Part shown: positions 26,803-37,085 of the stretch, one piece after another
How positions within the stretch are numbered: position 1 is the stretch's first letter
Layout of the letters: every line of letters starts with the position of its first letter
Source: Andreprevotia sp. IGB-42
GTDB taxonomy: Bacteria > Pseudomonadota > Gammaproteobacteria > Burkholderiales > Chitinibacteraceae
Assembly: GCF_009848685.1 (NCBI RefSeq)
Contig: NZ_WXTX01000014.1
Coordinates: 52,324-116,323, forward strand
DNA: 64,000 nucleotides
Direction: 5' to 3'
Notes under the pieces: generated by a model
The model's database searches: none
What the model saw: the letters and a program-made list of their open reading frames with translations, nothing else
What the model was told of the DNA's origin: nothing
Made by a program: the position numbers and the translations under genes

Positions 26803-27010
26803 GGCAATACTCCTTTGGGGTGGTGGATGAAAAACAAGCCCATTGACCGATGTAGCAGACGCGCCATTGCGCCAGGCAAAAATACTTGCAACAAGCAAAC
26901 GATACATCAGTAACAAGTGAAAGCTAATGCAAGCTGCCAATAAATCAACCGGTGCCTGATCACAACGCTGCCATGCGGCAGCCGGACGACAAGACGCAGC
27001 CAGCAGCCGA

Positions 27011-27634
27011 TCAACGGGCCTTGTTCGGACCGCGCCTGCCGCGCTGCTTCGGGCCGGTACTGGCACGCGGTGCCGGCGCACTCACGGGCGCTTTCACATC
27101 CAGCTGTCGCCACTGCCCGGGCTGCAGGTCCGCAAGCTGCCAATCACCGATCGCCGCGCGGATCAGGCGCAGCGTGGGAAAGCCCACCTTGGCCGTCATC
27201 CGCCGCACCTGGCGGTTTTTGCCCTCGGCAATGATCACCTCCAGCCAGGTGGTGGGAATGGCCGCGCGGAAGCGCACCGGTGGATCGCGCGGCCACAGGC
27301 CGGCAGGCTCGTCGATCACCCTTACCTGCGCGGGTTTGGTGACGAAGTCACCCAGATCGACACCCGAACGTAACGGAGCCAGCGCATCATCATCCGGCGC
27401 ACCTTCCACCTGCACCCAGTAGGTCTTGGGTAGCTTGTGCCTGGGATCGGCAATGCGCGACTGCAATGCACCGGAATCGGTCAGCAGCAGCAGCCCTTCG
27501 GAATCGGTATCCAGCCGGCCGGCCGGGTAGACATCCCTGATCGCCACATGATCGGCAAGGCAGTGGTGCGGCGGGCTGGGCGAAAACTGGCATATCACGC
27601 CCCAAGGCTTGTTGAATAAAATGAGTTTGGCCAT
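27011..27634 (-). CDS. rluE: 23S rRNA pseudouridine synthase RluE-type
   Basis: A 207-residue RsuA/RluB/E/F-family pseudouridine synthase without an S4 domain, which with the neighbourhood (divergent icd, downstream nudix-mnmA) identifies it as RluE, modifying U2457 of 23S rRNA in E. coli. Catalytic D42 sits in the AGRLDTDSEGLLLLT motif; GKNRQVRRM is the second signature. The ATG at 27634 starts MAKLILFNKPWGV. The tail (APRASTGPKQRGRRGPNKAR) is basic. Confidence 0.9.
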   Translation of the reverse strand: MAKLILFNKPWGVICQFSPSPPHHCLADHVAIRDVYPAGRLDTDSEGLLLLTDSGALQSRIADPRHKLPKTYWVQVEGAPDDDALAPLRSGVDLGDFVTKPAQVRVIDEPAGLWPRDPPVRFRAAIPTTWLEVIIAEGKNRQVRRMTAKVGFPTLRLIRAAIGDWQLADLQPGQWRQLDVKAPVSAPAPRASTGPKQRGRRGPNKAR

Positions 27635-27670
27635 AAGCGCGATTCTACCTGCCCATACATCAGGCATGGC

Positions 27671-27705
27671 TTGGCACAAAGTGGTGCTTCACGCGATAAT
27701 CGCGT
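27671..27705 (+). promoter_or_regulatory. candidate icd promoter with overlapping palindrome
   Basis: TTGGCA (27671-27676) and GATAAT (27695-27700) are 18 bases apart. The -10 lies in the middle of a perfect inverted repeat ACGCGA-TAA-TCGCGT at 27691-27705, which would be an ideal operator position. The leader would be about 50 bases. Confidence 0.5.
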
Positions 27706-27756
27706 TTTTGCTGCGCCGTCAAGGCGTTGTCTGACTAACCACCTCAGGGAAGCAAC

Positions 27757-28980
<1,224 letters not shown>

Positions 28981-29006
28981 GCGCGTTGCTGTGAACCGTT
29001 GCACAA

Positions 29007-29037
29007 AAAGAAGCCCCGCCATGTGCGGGGCTTTTTG
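29007..29037 (+). terminator. intrinsic terminator of icd
   Basis: AAGCCCCGC (29011-29019) pairs with GCGGGGCTT (29025-29033) over 5 bases, followed by a T-run, 30 bases after the icd stop. Confidence 0.9.
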
Positions 29038-29066
29038 TTTGGCCTATCATGAATGAAACAGCCCAT

Positions 29067-29090
29067 AAAAAAACCCCGCCGAAGCGGGGT
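29067..29090 (-). terminator. intrinsic terminator of the cold-shock gene
   Basis: On the minus strand ACCCCGC (29084-29090) and its complement (29073-29079) close a TTCG tetraloop, followed by seven T residues. Confidence 0.9.
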
Positions 29091-29114
29091 CTTTCCGAAA
29101 CACTCAAGCAGCGA

Positions 29115-29318
29115 TTAAGCGGCCTGGATGTTTGCGGCTTGCTTGCCTTTCGGGCCGTTCGCAACTTCGAACGACACGCGCTGGCCTTCTTTCAGGGTCT
29201 TGAAGCCCGGCATGTTGATCGCGGAGAAGTGTGCGAAGATGTCTTCGCCGCCTTCGTCCGGAGTGATGAAGCCGAAGCCCTTGGAATCATTGAACCACTT
29301 GACGGTACCGGTTGCCAT
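29115..29318 (-). CDS. cold-shock protein, CspA family
   Basis: A 67-residue single cold-shock domain with both RNA-binding motifs: RNP1 KGFGFIT (13-19) and RNP2 DIFAHF (26-31). It acts as an RNA chaperone in the cytosol. GGAG lies about 11 bases before the ATG. The gene is divergent from clpS, and a candidate promoter at 29444-29473 would give a leader of about 120 bases, resembling the long regulatory leaders of cspA genes. Confidence 0.95.
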   Translation of the reverse strand: MATGTVKWFNDSKGFGFITPDEGGEDIFAHFSAINMPGFKTLKEGQRVSFEVANGPKGKQAANIQAA

Positions 29319-29443
29319 TTGGGGTCTTTCTCCAGATATAGCGTTGATGCAGATGTGTCCCGGATGGGACTCCGGTTTGATACCAAGACCTGCACAACGG
29401 TGAACCCGGTATTGCATGAAGCTTGCTTATCAAACGCGATCAC

Positions 29444-29473
29444 TTTGTACGCGAGTAATCATACGGCGGTCAA
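29444..29473 (-). promoter_or_regulatory. candidate promoter of the cold-shock gene
   Basis: On the minus strand TTGACC (29468-29473) and TACAAA (29444-29449) are 18 bases apart. Start near 29437 predicts an untranslated leader of about 120 bases. Confidence 0.4.
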
Positions 29474-29519
29474 GCCGCATGGGTAAAAAATACAACAGCA
29501 GGTATTGCCCTCGGTAAGC

Positions 29520-29547
29520 TTGAAAAGCCCGGCAGTCGGGCCAAAAT
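29520..29547 (+). promoter_or_regulatory. candidate clpS-clpA promoter
   Basis: TTGAAA (29520-29525) and CAAAAT (29542-29547) are 16 bases apart. The spacer contains an inverted repeat GCCCG-gcagt-CGGGC at 29527-29541. Transcription from about 29554 would exclude the ATG at 29546 and support the clpS start at 29573. Confidence 0.45.
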
Positions 29548-29572
29548 GAGAAACAGAGGTGAATGGAACAGC

Positions 29573-29884
29573 ATGGCTACAGAGCATCACATTGATCCAC
29601 AACTGGCAGAGCAGGAAACACGTGTGGGGCCACCGCCCCTGTATACGGTGCTCCTGATGAACGACGACTACACACCGATGGAATTCGTCGTGGTGGTGCT
29701 GCAGCAATTTTTTGCCATGGCGCATGAACAAGCGAACATGGTCATGCTCAAAGTTCATACAGAAGGTCGCGGTGTGTGCGGGGTTTATCCCAAGGACATT
29801 GCAGCCACCAAGGTGGACGAAGTGAACAGCTTCGCCCGCCAGCATCACCACCCGCTCCAATGCATCATGGAGGTACAAGAATGA
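29573..29884 (+). CDS. clpS: ClpS adaptor of the ClpAP protease
   Basis: A 103-residue ClpS, the N-degron adaptor that delivers substrates to ClpA. The [14 protein letters not shown] block carries the N-end residue pocket (N-D-D with Asp pair), and [15 protein letters not shown] follows. The ATG at 29573 is chosen because the candidate promoter starts transcription after the upstream ATG and GGA precedes it. The TGA overlaps the clpA ATG as ATGA, giving coupled translation. Confidence 0.95.
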   Translation: MATEHHIDPQLAEQETRVGPPPLYTVLLMNDDYTPMEFVVVVLQQFFAMAHEQANMVMLKVHTEGRGVCGVYPKDIAATKVDEVNSFARQHHHPLQCIMEVQE

Positions 29885-32160
29885 TCGCCCAGGAACTTGA
29901 ACACAGCCTCCATATGGCGTTCATGGAAGCGAGACAAAAGCGCCACGAATACATCACCGTGGAGCATCTCCTTCTTGCGCTGCTTGATAACCCCTCGGCC
30001 GCGGAGGTGCTGCGTGCGTGCGGCGCCAACATGGACGAGCTGCGCCGCGCGCTCGGCGATTTCGTCACCGAGCACACACCGGTGGTTTCCGGTACCGGCG
30101 AGGTTGAAACCCAGCCCACCATTGGCTTCCAGCGCGTGATCCAGCGCGCCATCCTGCATGTGCAGTCGTCGGGCAAGAAGGAAGTCACCGGCGCCAACGT
30201 GCTGGTCGCCATCTTTGGCGAGAAGGACAGCCACGCAGTCTATTTCCTGCACCAGCAGGGCATCAGCCGCCTCGACGTGGTGAATTTCATCTCGCACGGC
30301 ATTGCCAAGCAGGCAGGCGGTGCTGCGCCGACCAACAGCGCATCGCGCCAGGAGCAATCCGAAGAGCACGACAGCGAAGTCACCCCGGGTGGCGCGCTGG
30401 AGAACTTCACGCAGAACCTCAACCAGCAGGCGCTGGCAGGCCGGATCGATCCGCTGATCGGCCGCGAGCAGGAGCTGGAGCGCGTGGTGCAGATCCTGTG
30501 CCGCCGCCGCAAGAACAACCCGTTGCTGGTGGGTGAAGCCGGCGTGGGCAAGACAGCCATTGCCGAGGGCTTGGCCCGCCGCATTGTCGAAGGCGAAGTG
30601 CCGGACATCCTCGCGGATGCCACCGTGTATTCGCTGGACATGGGCGCACTGCTGGCCGGCACCAAGTATCGCGGCGATTTCGAGCAACGGCTGAAGGCCG
30701 TGATCAAGCAGCTGACCGAAGAGCGCAACGCCATCCTGTTCATCGACGAGATCCACACCCTCGTCGGTGCCGGCGCGGCCTCTGGCGGTACGCTGGATGC
30801 ATCCAACCTGCTCAAGCCGGCGCTGTCCAACGGCACACTCAAGTGCATCGGTGCCACCACGTATACCGAATACCGTGGCATCTTCGAAAAAGACAACGCG
30901 CTGTCGCGCCGCTTCCAGAAGATCGACGTGGCCGAACCGACGGTCGAGCAGACGGTGGAGATCCTCAAGGGGCTCAAGGACAAGTTCGAAAGCCATCATG
31001 GCGTGAAGTACACGCTGTCGGCGCTGGCTACTGCGGCAGAGCTGTCGGCCAAGTACATCAATGACCGCCATCTGCCGGACAAGGCCATCGACGTGATCGA
31101 TGAGGCCGGTGCTGCACAGAAGATCTTGCCGCGCTCCAAGCAGAAGAAAACGATCAACAAGCACGAGATCGAAGAGATCGTGGCCAAAATCGCGCGTATT
31201 CCGCCCAAGAGCGTCTCGAACGACGACAAGAGCGCACTGAAGACACTGGATCGCGACCTGAAGAACGTGGTGTTCGGCCAGGACCGGGCGATCGAGGCAC
31301 TGGCCACCGCCATCAAGATGGCGCGGGCCGGCCTTGGCAACCCGCAGAAGCCGATCGGCGCGTTCCTGTTCAGCGGCCCGACCGGCGTGGGAAAGACCGA
31401 AGTGGCACGGCAGCTGGCGTATACGCTGGGCATCGAGCTGATCCGCTTCGACATGTCCGAGTACATGGAACGCCATGCGGTCAGCCGCCTGATCGGTGCG
31501 CCTCCGGGCTATGTGGGCTTCGAGCAGGGTGGCCTGATGACGGAGACCATCAACAAGCACCCGTACGCGGTCTTGCTGCTGGATGAAATCGAAAAGGCGC
31601 ATCCGGATATCTTCAATATCCTGCTGCAGGTGATGGACCACGGCACATTGACCGACAACAACGGGCGCAAGGCGGACTTCCGCAACGTGATCATCGTGAT
31701 GACGACCAATGCCGGCGCAGAATCGCTGAACAAGCCGGTGCTGGGCTTTACCGCCAGGAAGGAAACCGGTGACGAGCTGCAGGAAATCAAGCGCATGTTC
31801 ACGCCGGAGTTCCGCAACCGTCTGGACGCGACGATTCCGTTTGCCCCGCTGGATCAGAGCGTCATCCTGAAGGTGGTCGACAAGTTCCTGCTGCAACTGG
31901 AACTGCAACTGCAGGAAAAGAAGGTGGATGCGCACTTTACGCCGGCGCTGAAAGCCATGCTGGCGGAAAAGGGCTTCGATCCGCTGATGGGTGCACGGCC
32001 AATGGCGCGCCTGATCCAGGACACCATCCGCAAGGCGCTGGCCGACGAATTGCTGTTCGGCCGACTGACCCGCGGTGGCGACGTCACCATCGATCTGGAC
32101 GAGGACGGCAAGGTAGTCCTGCAGCTGGACGATGCCGAAGTGGCAGCCGAACCGGCCTGA
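29881..32160 (+). CDS. clpA: ClpA, ATPase subunit of ClpAP protease
   Basis: A 759-residue AAA+ unfoldase. The N-domain ([10 protein letters not shown] to about 145) binds ClpS. D1 has Walker A GEAGVGKT at 218-225 and Walker [12 protein letters not shown]2 has GPTGVGKT at 499-506 and [13 protein letters not shown]. The [10 protein letters not shown] pore loop of D2 is present. Its start overlaps clpS by 4 bases. The other Clp subunit, ClpP, is not in the window. Confidence 0.97.
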   Translation: MIAQELEHSLHMAFMEARQKRHEYITVEHLLLALLDNPSAAEVLRACGANMDELRRALGDFVTEHTPVVSGTGEVETQPTIGFQRVIQRAILHVQSSGKKEVTGANVLVAIFGEKDSHAVYFLHQQGISRLDVVNFISHGIAKQAGGAAPTNSASRQEQSEEHDSEVTPGGALENFTQNLNQQALAGRIDPLIGREQELERVVQILCRRRKNNPLLVGEAGVGKTAIAEGLARRIVEGEVPDILADATVYSLDMGALLAGTKYRGDFEQRLKAVIKQLTEERNAILFIDEIHTLVGAGAASGGTLDASNLLKPALSNGTLKCIGATTYTEYRGIFEKDNALSRRFQKIDVAEPTVEQTVEILKGLKDKFESHHGVKYTLSALATAAELSAKYINDRHLPDKAIDVIDEAGAAQKILPRSKQKKTINKHEIEEIVAKIARIPPKSVSNDDKSALKTLDRDLKNVVFGQDRAIEALATAIKMARAGLGNPQKPIGAFLFSGPTGVGKTEVARQLAYTLGIELIRFDMSEYMERHAVSRLIGAPPGYVGFEQGGLMTETINKHPYAVLLLDEIEKAHPDIFNILLQVMDHGTLTDNNGRKADFRNVIIVMTTNAGAESLNKPVLGFTARKETGDELQEIKRMFTPEFRNRLDATIPFAPLDQSVILKVVDKFLLQLELQLQEKKVDAHFTPALKAMLAEKGFDPLMGARPMARLIQDTIRKALADELLFGRLTRGGDVTIDLDEDGKVVLQLDDAEVAAEPA

Positions 32161-32203
32161 TCGCTCTTTCTGATCTGTGCATTGCCCGCAAGAAACCGGT
32201 AGC

Positions 32204-32238
32204 AAAAACAAACCCCGCCTTGAGCGGGGTTTGTTTTT
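32204..32238. terminator. bidirectional terminator between clpA and mscS
   Basis: A perfect 15-bp stem (32204-32218 with 32224-32238) with a 5-base loop has an A-run on one side and T-run on the other, so it works for both clpA (plus) and the mscS-like gene (minus). Confidence 0.9.
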
Positions 32239-32287
32239 GGCGTGGGGAATGACGCAAAACAGCATACCGCTCCCCGGTTACAACTGA

Positions 32288-33166
32288 TCAGCCCTTGAGC
32301 TTGTTCGCCAGCGCTTCCAGCACGCCCGGCGTGCCCAGCGTCACCACTTGCGACGGTGTCGGCGCCGGGAAGCCGGCATCTGCCAGCGCTTCGCGGATGA
32401 CCATATTGGTGTCGAAGTACACTTGCCAGTAATGATCGGTATGGCAATACGGACGCACCGCCAGCACCGGGCCGACCAGGTTGAACTCGAGGATTTCCAC
32501 ATCCACCGGCGGGCTGGCCAGCACATTGGGAATCAACGCGATCTTTTCCTTCAGCAAGGCAATCGCTGCGCGGTGATCGGCATTGCCGGCCAGTTGCGCT
32601 TTCAGATCAACCCGGCGGTATGCATTGGTGCTGTAGTTCTGGATGGTGTCGGAAAACACCTTGTTGTTGCCGATCAGGGTGACCACGTTGTCCGGCGTAT
32701 TGAGCGCGGTGGCAAACAGGCCGATTTCTTTCACCGTGCCGGTCACGCCACCGGCAGTGATGAAATCACCCACCTTGAACGGACGCAGCACGATGATGAA
32801 GGCACCGCCGGCAAAATTGGCCAGCAAGCCCGACCACGCCATGCCGATGGCGATACCGGCAGCGGCGATCAATGCGGCAAACGTGGTGGTCTGCACGCCG
32901 AAGTAACCAAGGATGCCGATCACCAGCAGGATGTTCAGCGTGACGGTGATGACCGAGCCCACATAACGCAGCACGGTGGGGTCGACTTTCTGCTTTTCCA
33001 GCGAGCCCTGCACCATGCGCACGCACACGTGGATCAGCCAGCGCCCGATCACCCAGAAGGCAATGGCCGCCAGAATCTTGACGCCGAATTCGGTGGCGTA
33101 GGTAATTACGATGTCCTGATACTTGCTCGCGGTATTGACGGTCGTCGTGACCAGACTTTCAGCCAT
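32288..33166 (-). CDS. mscS: small-conductance mechanosensitive channel (MscS family)
   Basis: A 292-residue MscS-type channel. Three N-terminal helices end in the Gly/Ala-rich pore helix (AALIAAAGIAIGMAWSGLLANFAGG), then FIIVLRPFKVGDFI and a beta domain with IGNNKVFSDTIQNYS. It releases osmolytes on hypo-osmotic shock at the inner membrane. The ATG at 33166 has GGGGAG 9 bases upstream. It follows xerD by 69 bases. Confidence 0.93.
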   Translation of the reverse strand: MAESLVTTTVNTASKYQDIVITYATEFGVKILAAIAFWVIGRWLIHVCVRMVQGSLEKQKVDPTVLRYVGSVITVTLNILLVIGILGYFGVQTTTFAALIAAAGIAIGMAWSGLLANFAGGAFIIVLRPFKVGDFITAGGVTGTVKEIGLFATALNTPDNVVTLIGNNKVFSDTIQNYSTNAYRRVDLKAQLAGNADHRAAIALLKEKIALIPNVLASPPVDVEILEFNLVGPVLAVRPYCHTDHYWQVYFDTNMVIREALADAGFPAPTPSQVVTLGTPGVLEALANKLKG

Positions 33167-33235
33167 GATGGGCTCCCCGGGGTAAGGATGGAAAACCCGG
33201 ATAGCATACGACAAAGCAAAGACAGCCTTCCGTAA

Positions 33236-34156
33236 TTATTTTCCGCGAGGATGAAAATCCTTATGCAAGGCTTGTAATCTGGCGGTGGCGACATGCGTAT
33301 AGATCTGCGTAGTGCTGATGTCGCTATGGCCAAGCAGCGCCTGCACGATGCGCAGGTCTGCACCGTGGTTCATCAGGTGGGTAGCAAATGCATGCCGCAG
33401 CACGTGCGGCGAGAGCTTTTCGGCGGCGATGCCCGCCGCTGCCGCATAGCCCTTGATGATGAACCACGCGCCTTGCCGCGTCAGCGGCTCGCCACGCTGG
33501 TTGACGAACAGGGTGGGCGGGCTGCGCTTGCCGCACAGCTGCGCGCGCGCCTGCTGCAGGTACAGCCCGCACCAGTGCCGCCCTTCCTCACCGATCGGCA
33601 CCAGCCGCTGCTTGTTGCCCTTGCCGCCGATCACCTGCACATAGCCCGGGTTCAGGTGCAATTGCTCGACCGGCAACGCCACCAGCTCGGAAACCCGCAG
33701 CCCGGTGGCATACATCAGCTCCAGCATTGCCCGGTCGCGCAGGCCGGCCGCATCGTCCACGTCCGGCACCGCCAGCAGGGTTTCCACCTGTGACTCTTCC
33801 AGCGCCTTGGGCAGCGGCCGCACCCGCCGTGGCGAGGTCAGTGTATCGGTCGGGTCTGTAGCGATCTTTTCCGATTGCAGGCTGTGCCGGTAGAACTTGC
33901 GCAGGCTGGCCAGCCGGCGCGCCAGCGTGGCGGCCTTCAGCGTGGCCGCCTGCTCGGCCAGAAAGATCTGGATATCGTGGCGATCCGCACCCAGCAGGGT
34001 TTTTCCCGCCCCGGCCAGCCAGGCCAGCCAGATCTGCAGGTCCAGCCGGTAGCTGTCCACTGTATGCTGCGCCAGGCCATCCCCCAGCCATACCGCATCG
34101 ATGAATTCATCGATCTGCGCCATGCCGGCGGCAGGCAGATCAGTCGAACCAGTCAC
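33236..34156 (-). CDS. xerD: tyrosine recombinase XerD
   Basis: A tyrosine recombinase of about 306 residues that, with XerC, resolves chromosome dimers at dif. Catalytic residues: R in ATGLRVSEL, K in GGKGNKQR, H-x-x-R in HVLRHAFATH, H in LLGHSDIS and the nucleophile Y in TTQIYTHV. The start is uncertain: GTG at 34156 follows an AAGGGG ribosome site by 6 bases; ATG at 34171 or at 34123 (MAQIDEF, nearest to E. coli XerD) are alternatives. With the first two the gene overlaps the end of ogt by 17-32 bases. Confidence 0.93.
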   Translation of the reverse strand: MTGSTDLPAAGMAQIDEFIDAVWLGDGLAQHTVDSYRLDLQIWLAWLAGAGKTLLGADRHDIQIFLAEQAATLKAATLARRLASLRKFYRHSLQSEKIATDPTDTLTSPRRVRPLPKALEESQVETLLAVPDVDDAAGLRDRAMLELMYATGLRVSELVALPVEQLHLNPGYVQVIGGKGNKQRLVPIGEEGRHWCGLYLQQARAQLCGKRSPPTLFVNQRGEPLTRQGAWFIIKGYAAAAGIAAEKLSPHVLRHAFATHLMNHGADLRIVQALLGHSDISTTQIYTHVATARLQALHKDFHPRGK

Positions 34157-34652
34157 GCAGCACCCCTTCATGGCGTAATAGCCAGCGTTTCACCGGCATC
34201 CAGTCCATGCCGTTGCGGTTGGCATTGAAGCCACCCAGCCCTTGCGCCGACACCACGCGGTGGCACGGGATCAACACCGGCAGCGGGTTGGCGCCGCACG
34301 CGCCGCCGATGGCACGTGGCACCGAGCCGATATCATGGGCGATATCGGCGTAGCGGATCACCTTGCCTGGCGGAATCTGCGCGATGCGCAGCCACACCTT
34401 GCACTGGTGCTCGCTGCCGTTCAGTTGATACGGCAGATCGAAACGGAAATCCGCATCCTGGCTGTAGGCATGCAGCTGGCGCGCCGTCTCGCGCAGCAAG
34501 GGCGTGGCCGGTGCCAGCAGCGCCATATCGGCAGGCACGAAATCGATGCGGGTCAGCGCCTCGCCGCTGGCGGCGAGCCCTACGCGCGCGAAGGGTGTAT
34601 CGATGACCGCCTGATAATGCTGCGGGCTGAACCCTACTCGTGACACCTGCAT
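34140..34652 (-). CDS. ogt: methylated-DNA-[protein]-cysteine S-methyltransferase
   Basis: A 170-residue O6-alkylguanine-DNA alkyltransferase. The acceptor is C130 in the PCHRVV motif (VLIPCHRVV), preceded by VPRAIGGACGANPLP and followed by GLGGFNANRNG. It removes alkyl groups from DNA by suicide transfer. The start at 34652 has AAAGGGG 5 bases before the ATG; an in-frame upstream extension lacks homology. It overlaps xerD and lies just downstream of the rplS terminator. Confidence 0.93.
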   Translation of the reverse strand: MQVSRVGFSPQHYQAVIDTPFARVGLAASGEALTRIDFVPADMALLAPATPLLRETARQLHAYSQDADFRFDLPYQLNGSEHQCKVWLRIAQIPPGKVIRYADIAHDIGSVPRAIGGACGANPLPVLIPCHRVVSAQGLGGFNANRNGMDWMPVKRWLLRHEGVLRDWFD

Positions 34653-34741
34653 CGCCCCTTTCTTGACCAGCCCGCGGCGTGCGGGCCTGCTGCCATGATA
34701 CCGGTGGATGCACGGGCGGATACACGTAAACGGCGCGCATG

Positions 34742-34768
34742 AAAAAACGCGGGCCGAAGCCCGCGTTT
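34742..34768 (-). terminator. intrinsic terminator of the rpsP-rimM-trmD-rplS operon
   Basis: On the minus strand AAACGCGGGC (34759-34768) pairs with its complement (34745-34754) around a TTCG tetraloop, followed by six T residues, 26 bases after the rplS stop. Confidence 0.92.
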
Positions 34769-34793
34769 CCACGCTCCCGGAGGAGAACCCTTG

Positions 34794-35174
34794 TTACTGG
34801 GCTGCAGCTGCAGTCTTGCGAGCTGGCAGCTTTTCCTTGATACGTGCGGACTTGCCCGAACGATCGCGGAGGTAGTACAGCTTGGCACGACGCACATCAC
34901 CGCGGCGCTTCACTTCGATCGCGGCAACCAGCGGGGAGTAGGTCTGGAACGAACGCTCGACGCCCGTACCGGCCGAAATCTTGCGTACGATGAAGGCGCT
35001 GTTCAGGCCACGGTTTTTCTTGGCGATAACCACGCCTTCGAAAGCCTGCAGACGCTCACGCGTACCTTCCTTGACCTTGACCTGAACGATCACGGTGTCG
35101 CCCGGTGCGAAATCCGGAATGGTTTTGCCCAGACGAGCGATTTCTTCTTGTTCAAGTTGCTGAATCAGATTCAT
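34794..35174 (-). CDS. rplS: 50S ribosomal protein L19
   Basis: A 126-residue L19, beginning [15 protein letters not shown], with [30 protein letters not shown] and [17 protein letters not shown]. The ATG has AAGGAG 9 bases upstream. It ends the rpsP-rimM-trmD-rplS operon; a gap of 113 bases from trmD contains no separate promoter that I can see. Confidence 0.97.
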   Translation of the reverse strand: MNLIQQLEQEEIARLGKTIPDFAPGDTVIVQVKVKEGTRERLQAFEGVVIAKKNRGLNSAFIVRKISAGTGVERSFQTYSPLVAAIEVKRRGDVRRAKLYYLRDRSGKSARIKEKLPARKTAAAAQ

Positions 35175-35287
35175 TGCAATTACTCCTTGTGAAGCTTGTT
35201 CCTTCTGCCTGTTTTCGCTTTGGCAGCGATACTTTGCCGGCCGCGCTGCGCCTTGATGGGGCTCAGGCCCTATCTCGTTGCTGCTCA

Positions 35288-36106
35288 CTAACCTTCGCGC
35301 CTCGCCACCAAATCGTTCACAGGTCCTGCTGGTCCGGCCGATTGTTCGGCCTTGAATTCAGCCAGAAGCCGAGCTTCCTCTTTTGAAAGCTGGCGATCCA
35401 CAAGCAAATCCGGGCGGCGCAACCAGGTGCGGCCCAATGCCTGCTTCAGGCGCCAGCGCCTAATGTTGGCATGATTTCCCGAAAGCAGAACTTCCGGAAC
35501 CGCCATGCCGCGGTAATCTTCAGGACGAGTGTAATGCGGGCAATCGAGCAACCCGTCCACAAACGAATCTTCTGCTGCACTGGCCTGCGTATTGAGCACG
35601 CCGGGCCACAGCCTTGCCACTGCATCGATCAGCACCATCGCGGGCAGCTCGCCCCCCGACAGCACGTAATCGCCGATGGAGATTTCCTCATCCACCTGGC
35701 GCGCAATCAGACGTTCATCCACGCCTTCATAACGGCCACACAGCAAAATCAGTCCATCCAGTGCGGCCAGTTCGGCCACCCTGGCATGCGTCAGCGGCGC
35801 ACCCTGCGGCGACAGGTAAATCACCCGCGGGGTAACGCCTGCGGCAATCTGCCTGGCTTTGGCTGCTTCCAGACTTTGTTCCAGCGGTTCCGGCTGCATC
35901 ACCATGCCGGGGCCGCCACCAAACGGGCGATCATCGACACGACGGTAATTGTCGCTGGTGAAATCGCGCGGGTTCCAGGCATGCAATGCGAAGATGCCCA
36001 GCTCCACTGCCCGTCGTGTCACACCGCTTTTGGTCACGGCATCGAACATTTCCGGGAACAGCGTCACGACATCGATCTGCCGTGTCACCGCTTGCGTGTC
36101 AGTCAA
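35288..36106 (-). CDS. trmD: tRNA (guanosine(37)-N1)-methyltransferase TrmD
   Basis: About 272 residues; a SPOUT-class enzyme that methylates G37 of tRNA. Diagnostic parts are [22 protein letters not shown], the knot segments [12 protein letters not shown] and [25 protein letters not shown]. The start is uncertain: TTG at 36106 (11 bases after the rimM stop) or GTG at 36088; no ATG is in place. C-terminal extension ([14 protein letters not shown]) is specific. Confidence 0.95.
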   Translation of the reverse strand: MTDTQAVTRQIDVVTLFPEMFDAVTKSGVTRRAVELGIFALHAWNPRDFTSDNYRRVDDRPFGGGPGMVMQPEPLEQSLEAAKARQIAAGVTPRVIYLSPQGAPLTHARVAELAALDGLILLCGRYEGVDERLIARQVDEEISIGDYVLSGGELPAMVLIDAVARLWPGVLNTQASAAEDSFVDGLLDCPHYTRPEDYRGMAVPEVLLSGNHANIRRWRLKQALGRTWLRRPDLLVDRQLSKEEARLLAEFKAEQSAGPAGPVNDLVARREG

Positions 36107-36117
36107 ACGACCATCGC

Positions 36118-36669
36118 TCAGTAATCCAGGCCCCAGTCGACGGTGATGCTTCCTGCATCAAGGTCAACCTTCAGCACCACGTGGCCAACGAAGGGCAACA
36201 GGCGTTCCGTTGCACCATCCATCACCACCAGCACATCGTTGGCACCGGTTTCAAACAGCTTGTCGACCACGCCCAGGCTTTCGCCCTGCGTATTGACGAC
36301 CGCGAGGCCGATCAGATCGGCCCAGTAGAATTCATTGTCGCTGTCGAGTACCGGCAGCGCGCTGCGCGGCACGGCAACCTGCATGCCCTTGAGCGCAAAA
36401 GCGGCATCACGCCCTTCCACGCCTTCGAGCTGTGCAGCCAGCTTCTTGGGCTGTACATGGCCCTCGAGCACCGTGTACGCCTGCCACTTGCCATCGACAC
36501 CCAGCCACCAGGTGCTGTAGTCGAGCAAACTGTCAGCGTATTCGGTGCTGGCAACGACATTGATCCAGCCACGAATGCCAAACGCCCCACTGACAAAACC
36601 CATTTCGACGAGATCACTCGGGACCTCAGCCGGCACAGGTGCCTGCGGGGCGGATGTTTTTTGCGTCAC
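36118..36669 (-). CDS. rimM: 16S rRNA processing protein RimM
   Basis: A 183-residue RimM that helps 30S head assembly together with S19. The N-domain has [20 protein letters not shown] and the PRC-barrel C-domain [13 protein letters not shown] and [15 protein letters not shown]. The GTG at 36669 lies 7 bases after the rpsP stop; a TTG two codons further upstream is an alternative, and no strong ribosome site is present for either. Confidence 0.93.
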   Translation of the reverse strand: MTQKTSAPQAPVPAEVPSDLVEMGFVSGAFGIRGWINVVASTEYADSLLDYSTWWLGVDGKWQAYTVLEGHVQPKKLAAQLEGVEGRDAAFALKGMQVAVPRSALPVLDSDNEFYWADLIGLAVVNTQGESLGVVDKLFETGANDVLVVMDGATERLLPFVGHVVLKVDLDAGSITVDWGLDY

Positions 36670-36676
36670 GGCCAAA

Positions 36677-36925
36677 TCAGGCAGCCGGCTTGTAGCTCTT
36701 CAGCAGCTTGGCGACGGACTCATTCACTTGAGCGCCCACGCCAACCCAGTAGTTCACGCGGTCAAGCGCGAAACGCACGGCTTCTTCGCCTTCAACGGCT
36801 ACCGGGTTGTAGAAACCCAGGCGCTCGATGAAACGGCCATCACGGCGGTTACGGGAGTCAGTGGCGACAATGTTGTAGAACGGACGGTTCTTGGCGCCGC
36901 CGCGGGAAAGACGAATCACGACCAT
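36677..36925 (-). CDS. rpsP: 30S ribosomal protein S16
   Basis: An 82-residue S16 starting [20 protein letters not shown], with the [14 protein letters not shown] motif. It is the first gene of the rpsP-rimM-trmD-rplS operon, as in E. coli. The candidate promoter lies 43-72 bases upstream. Confidence 0.97.
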   Translation of the reverse strand: MVVIRLSRGGAKNRPFYNIVATDSRNRRDGRFIERLGFYNPVAVEGEEAVRFALDRVNYWVGVGAQVNESVAKLLKSYKPAA

Positions 36926-36967
36926 TTTCAGTATCCAGTATCGAAATCGGTTAATGCGAAACCCGCG

Positions 36968-36997
36968 ATTGTACGGGAACAACGCAAGCAGGCACAA
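36968..36997 (-). promoter_or_regulatory. candidate promoter of the rpsP operon
   Basis: On the minus strand TTGTGC (36992-36997) and TACAAT (36968-36973) are 18 bases apart, giving a leader of about 36 bases to rpsP. Confidence 0.55.
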
Positions 36998-37028
36998 GCA
37001 AAAACGCCGTGCGGTATCAATTTATGCA

Positions 37029-37081
37029 GAAAAATGAGGCGCTTGCGTGCATTCTGCACCACACAAGCGCCGCGGAGCCGG
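37029..37081 (-). terminator. intrinsic terminator of ffh
   Basis: On the minus strand GGCGCTTG (37074-37081) pairs with CAAGCGCC (37038-37045) over an 28-base loop that itself contains pairing TGCA blocks; TCATTTTT follows. It lies between ffh and the rpsP promoter. Confidence 0.65.
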
Positions 37082-37085
37082 CGGT

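Noticed and set aside
29845..32265. An open frame of about 800 codons antisense to clpA
   Set aside because: It mirrors the codon-position bias of the real gene in GC-rich DNA, has no ribosome site or domain, and clpA is certain.
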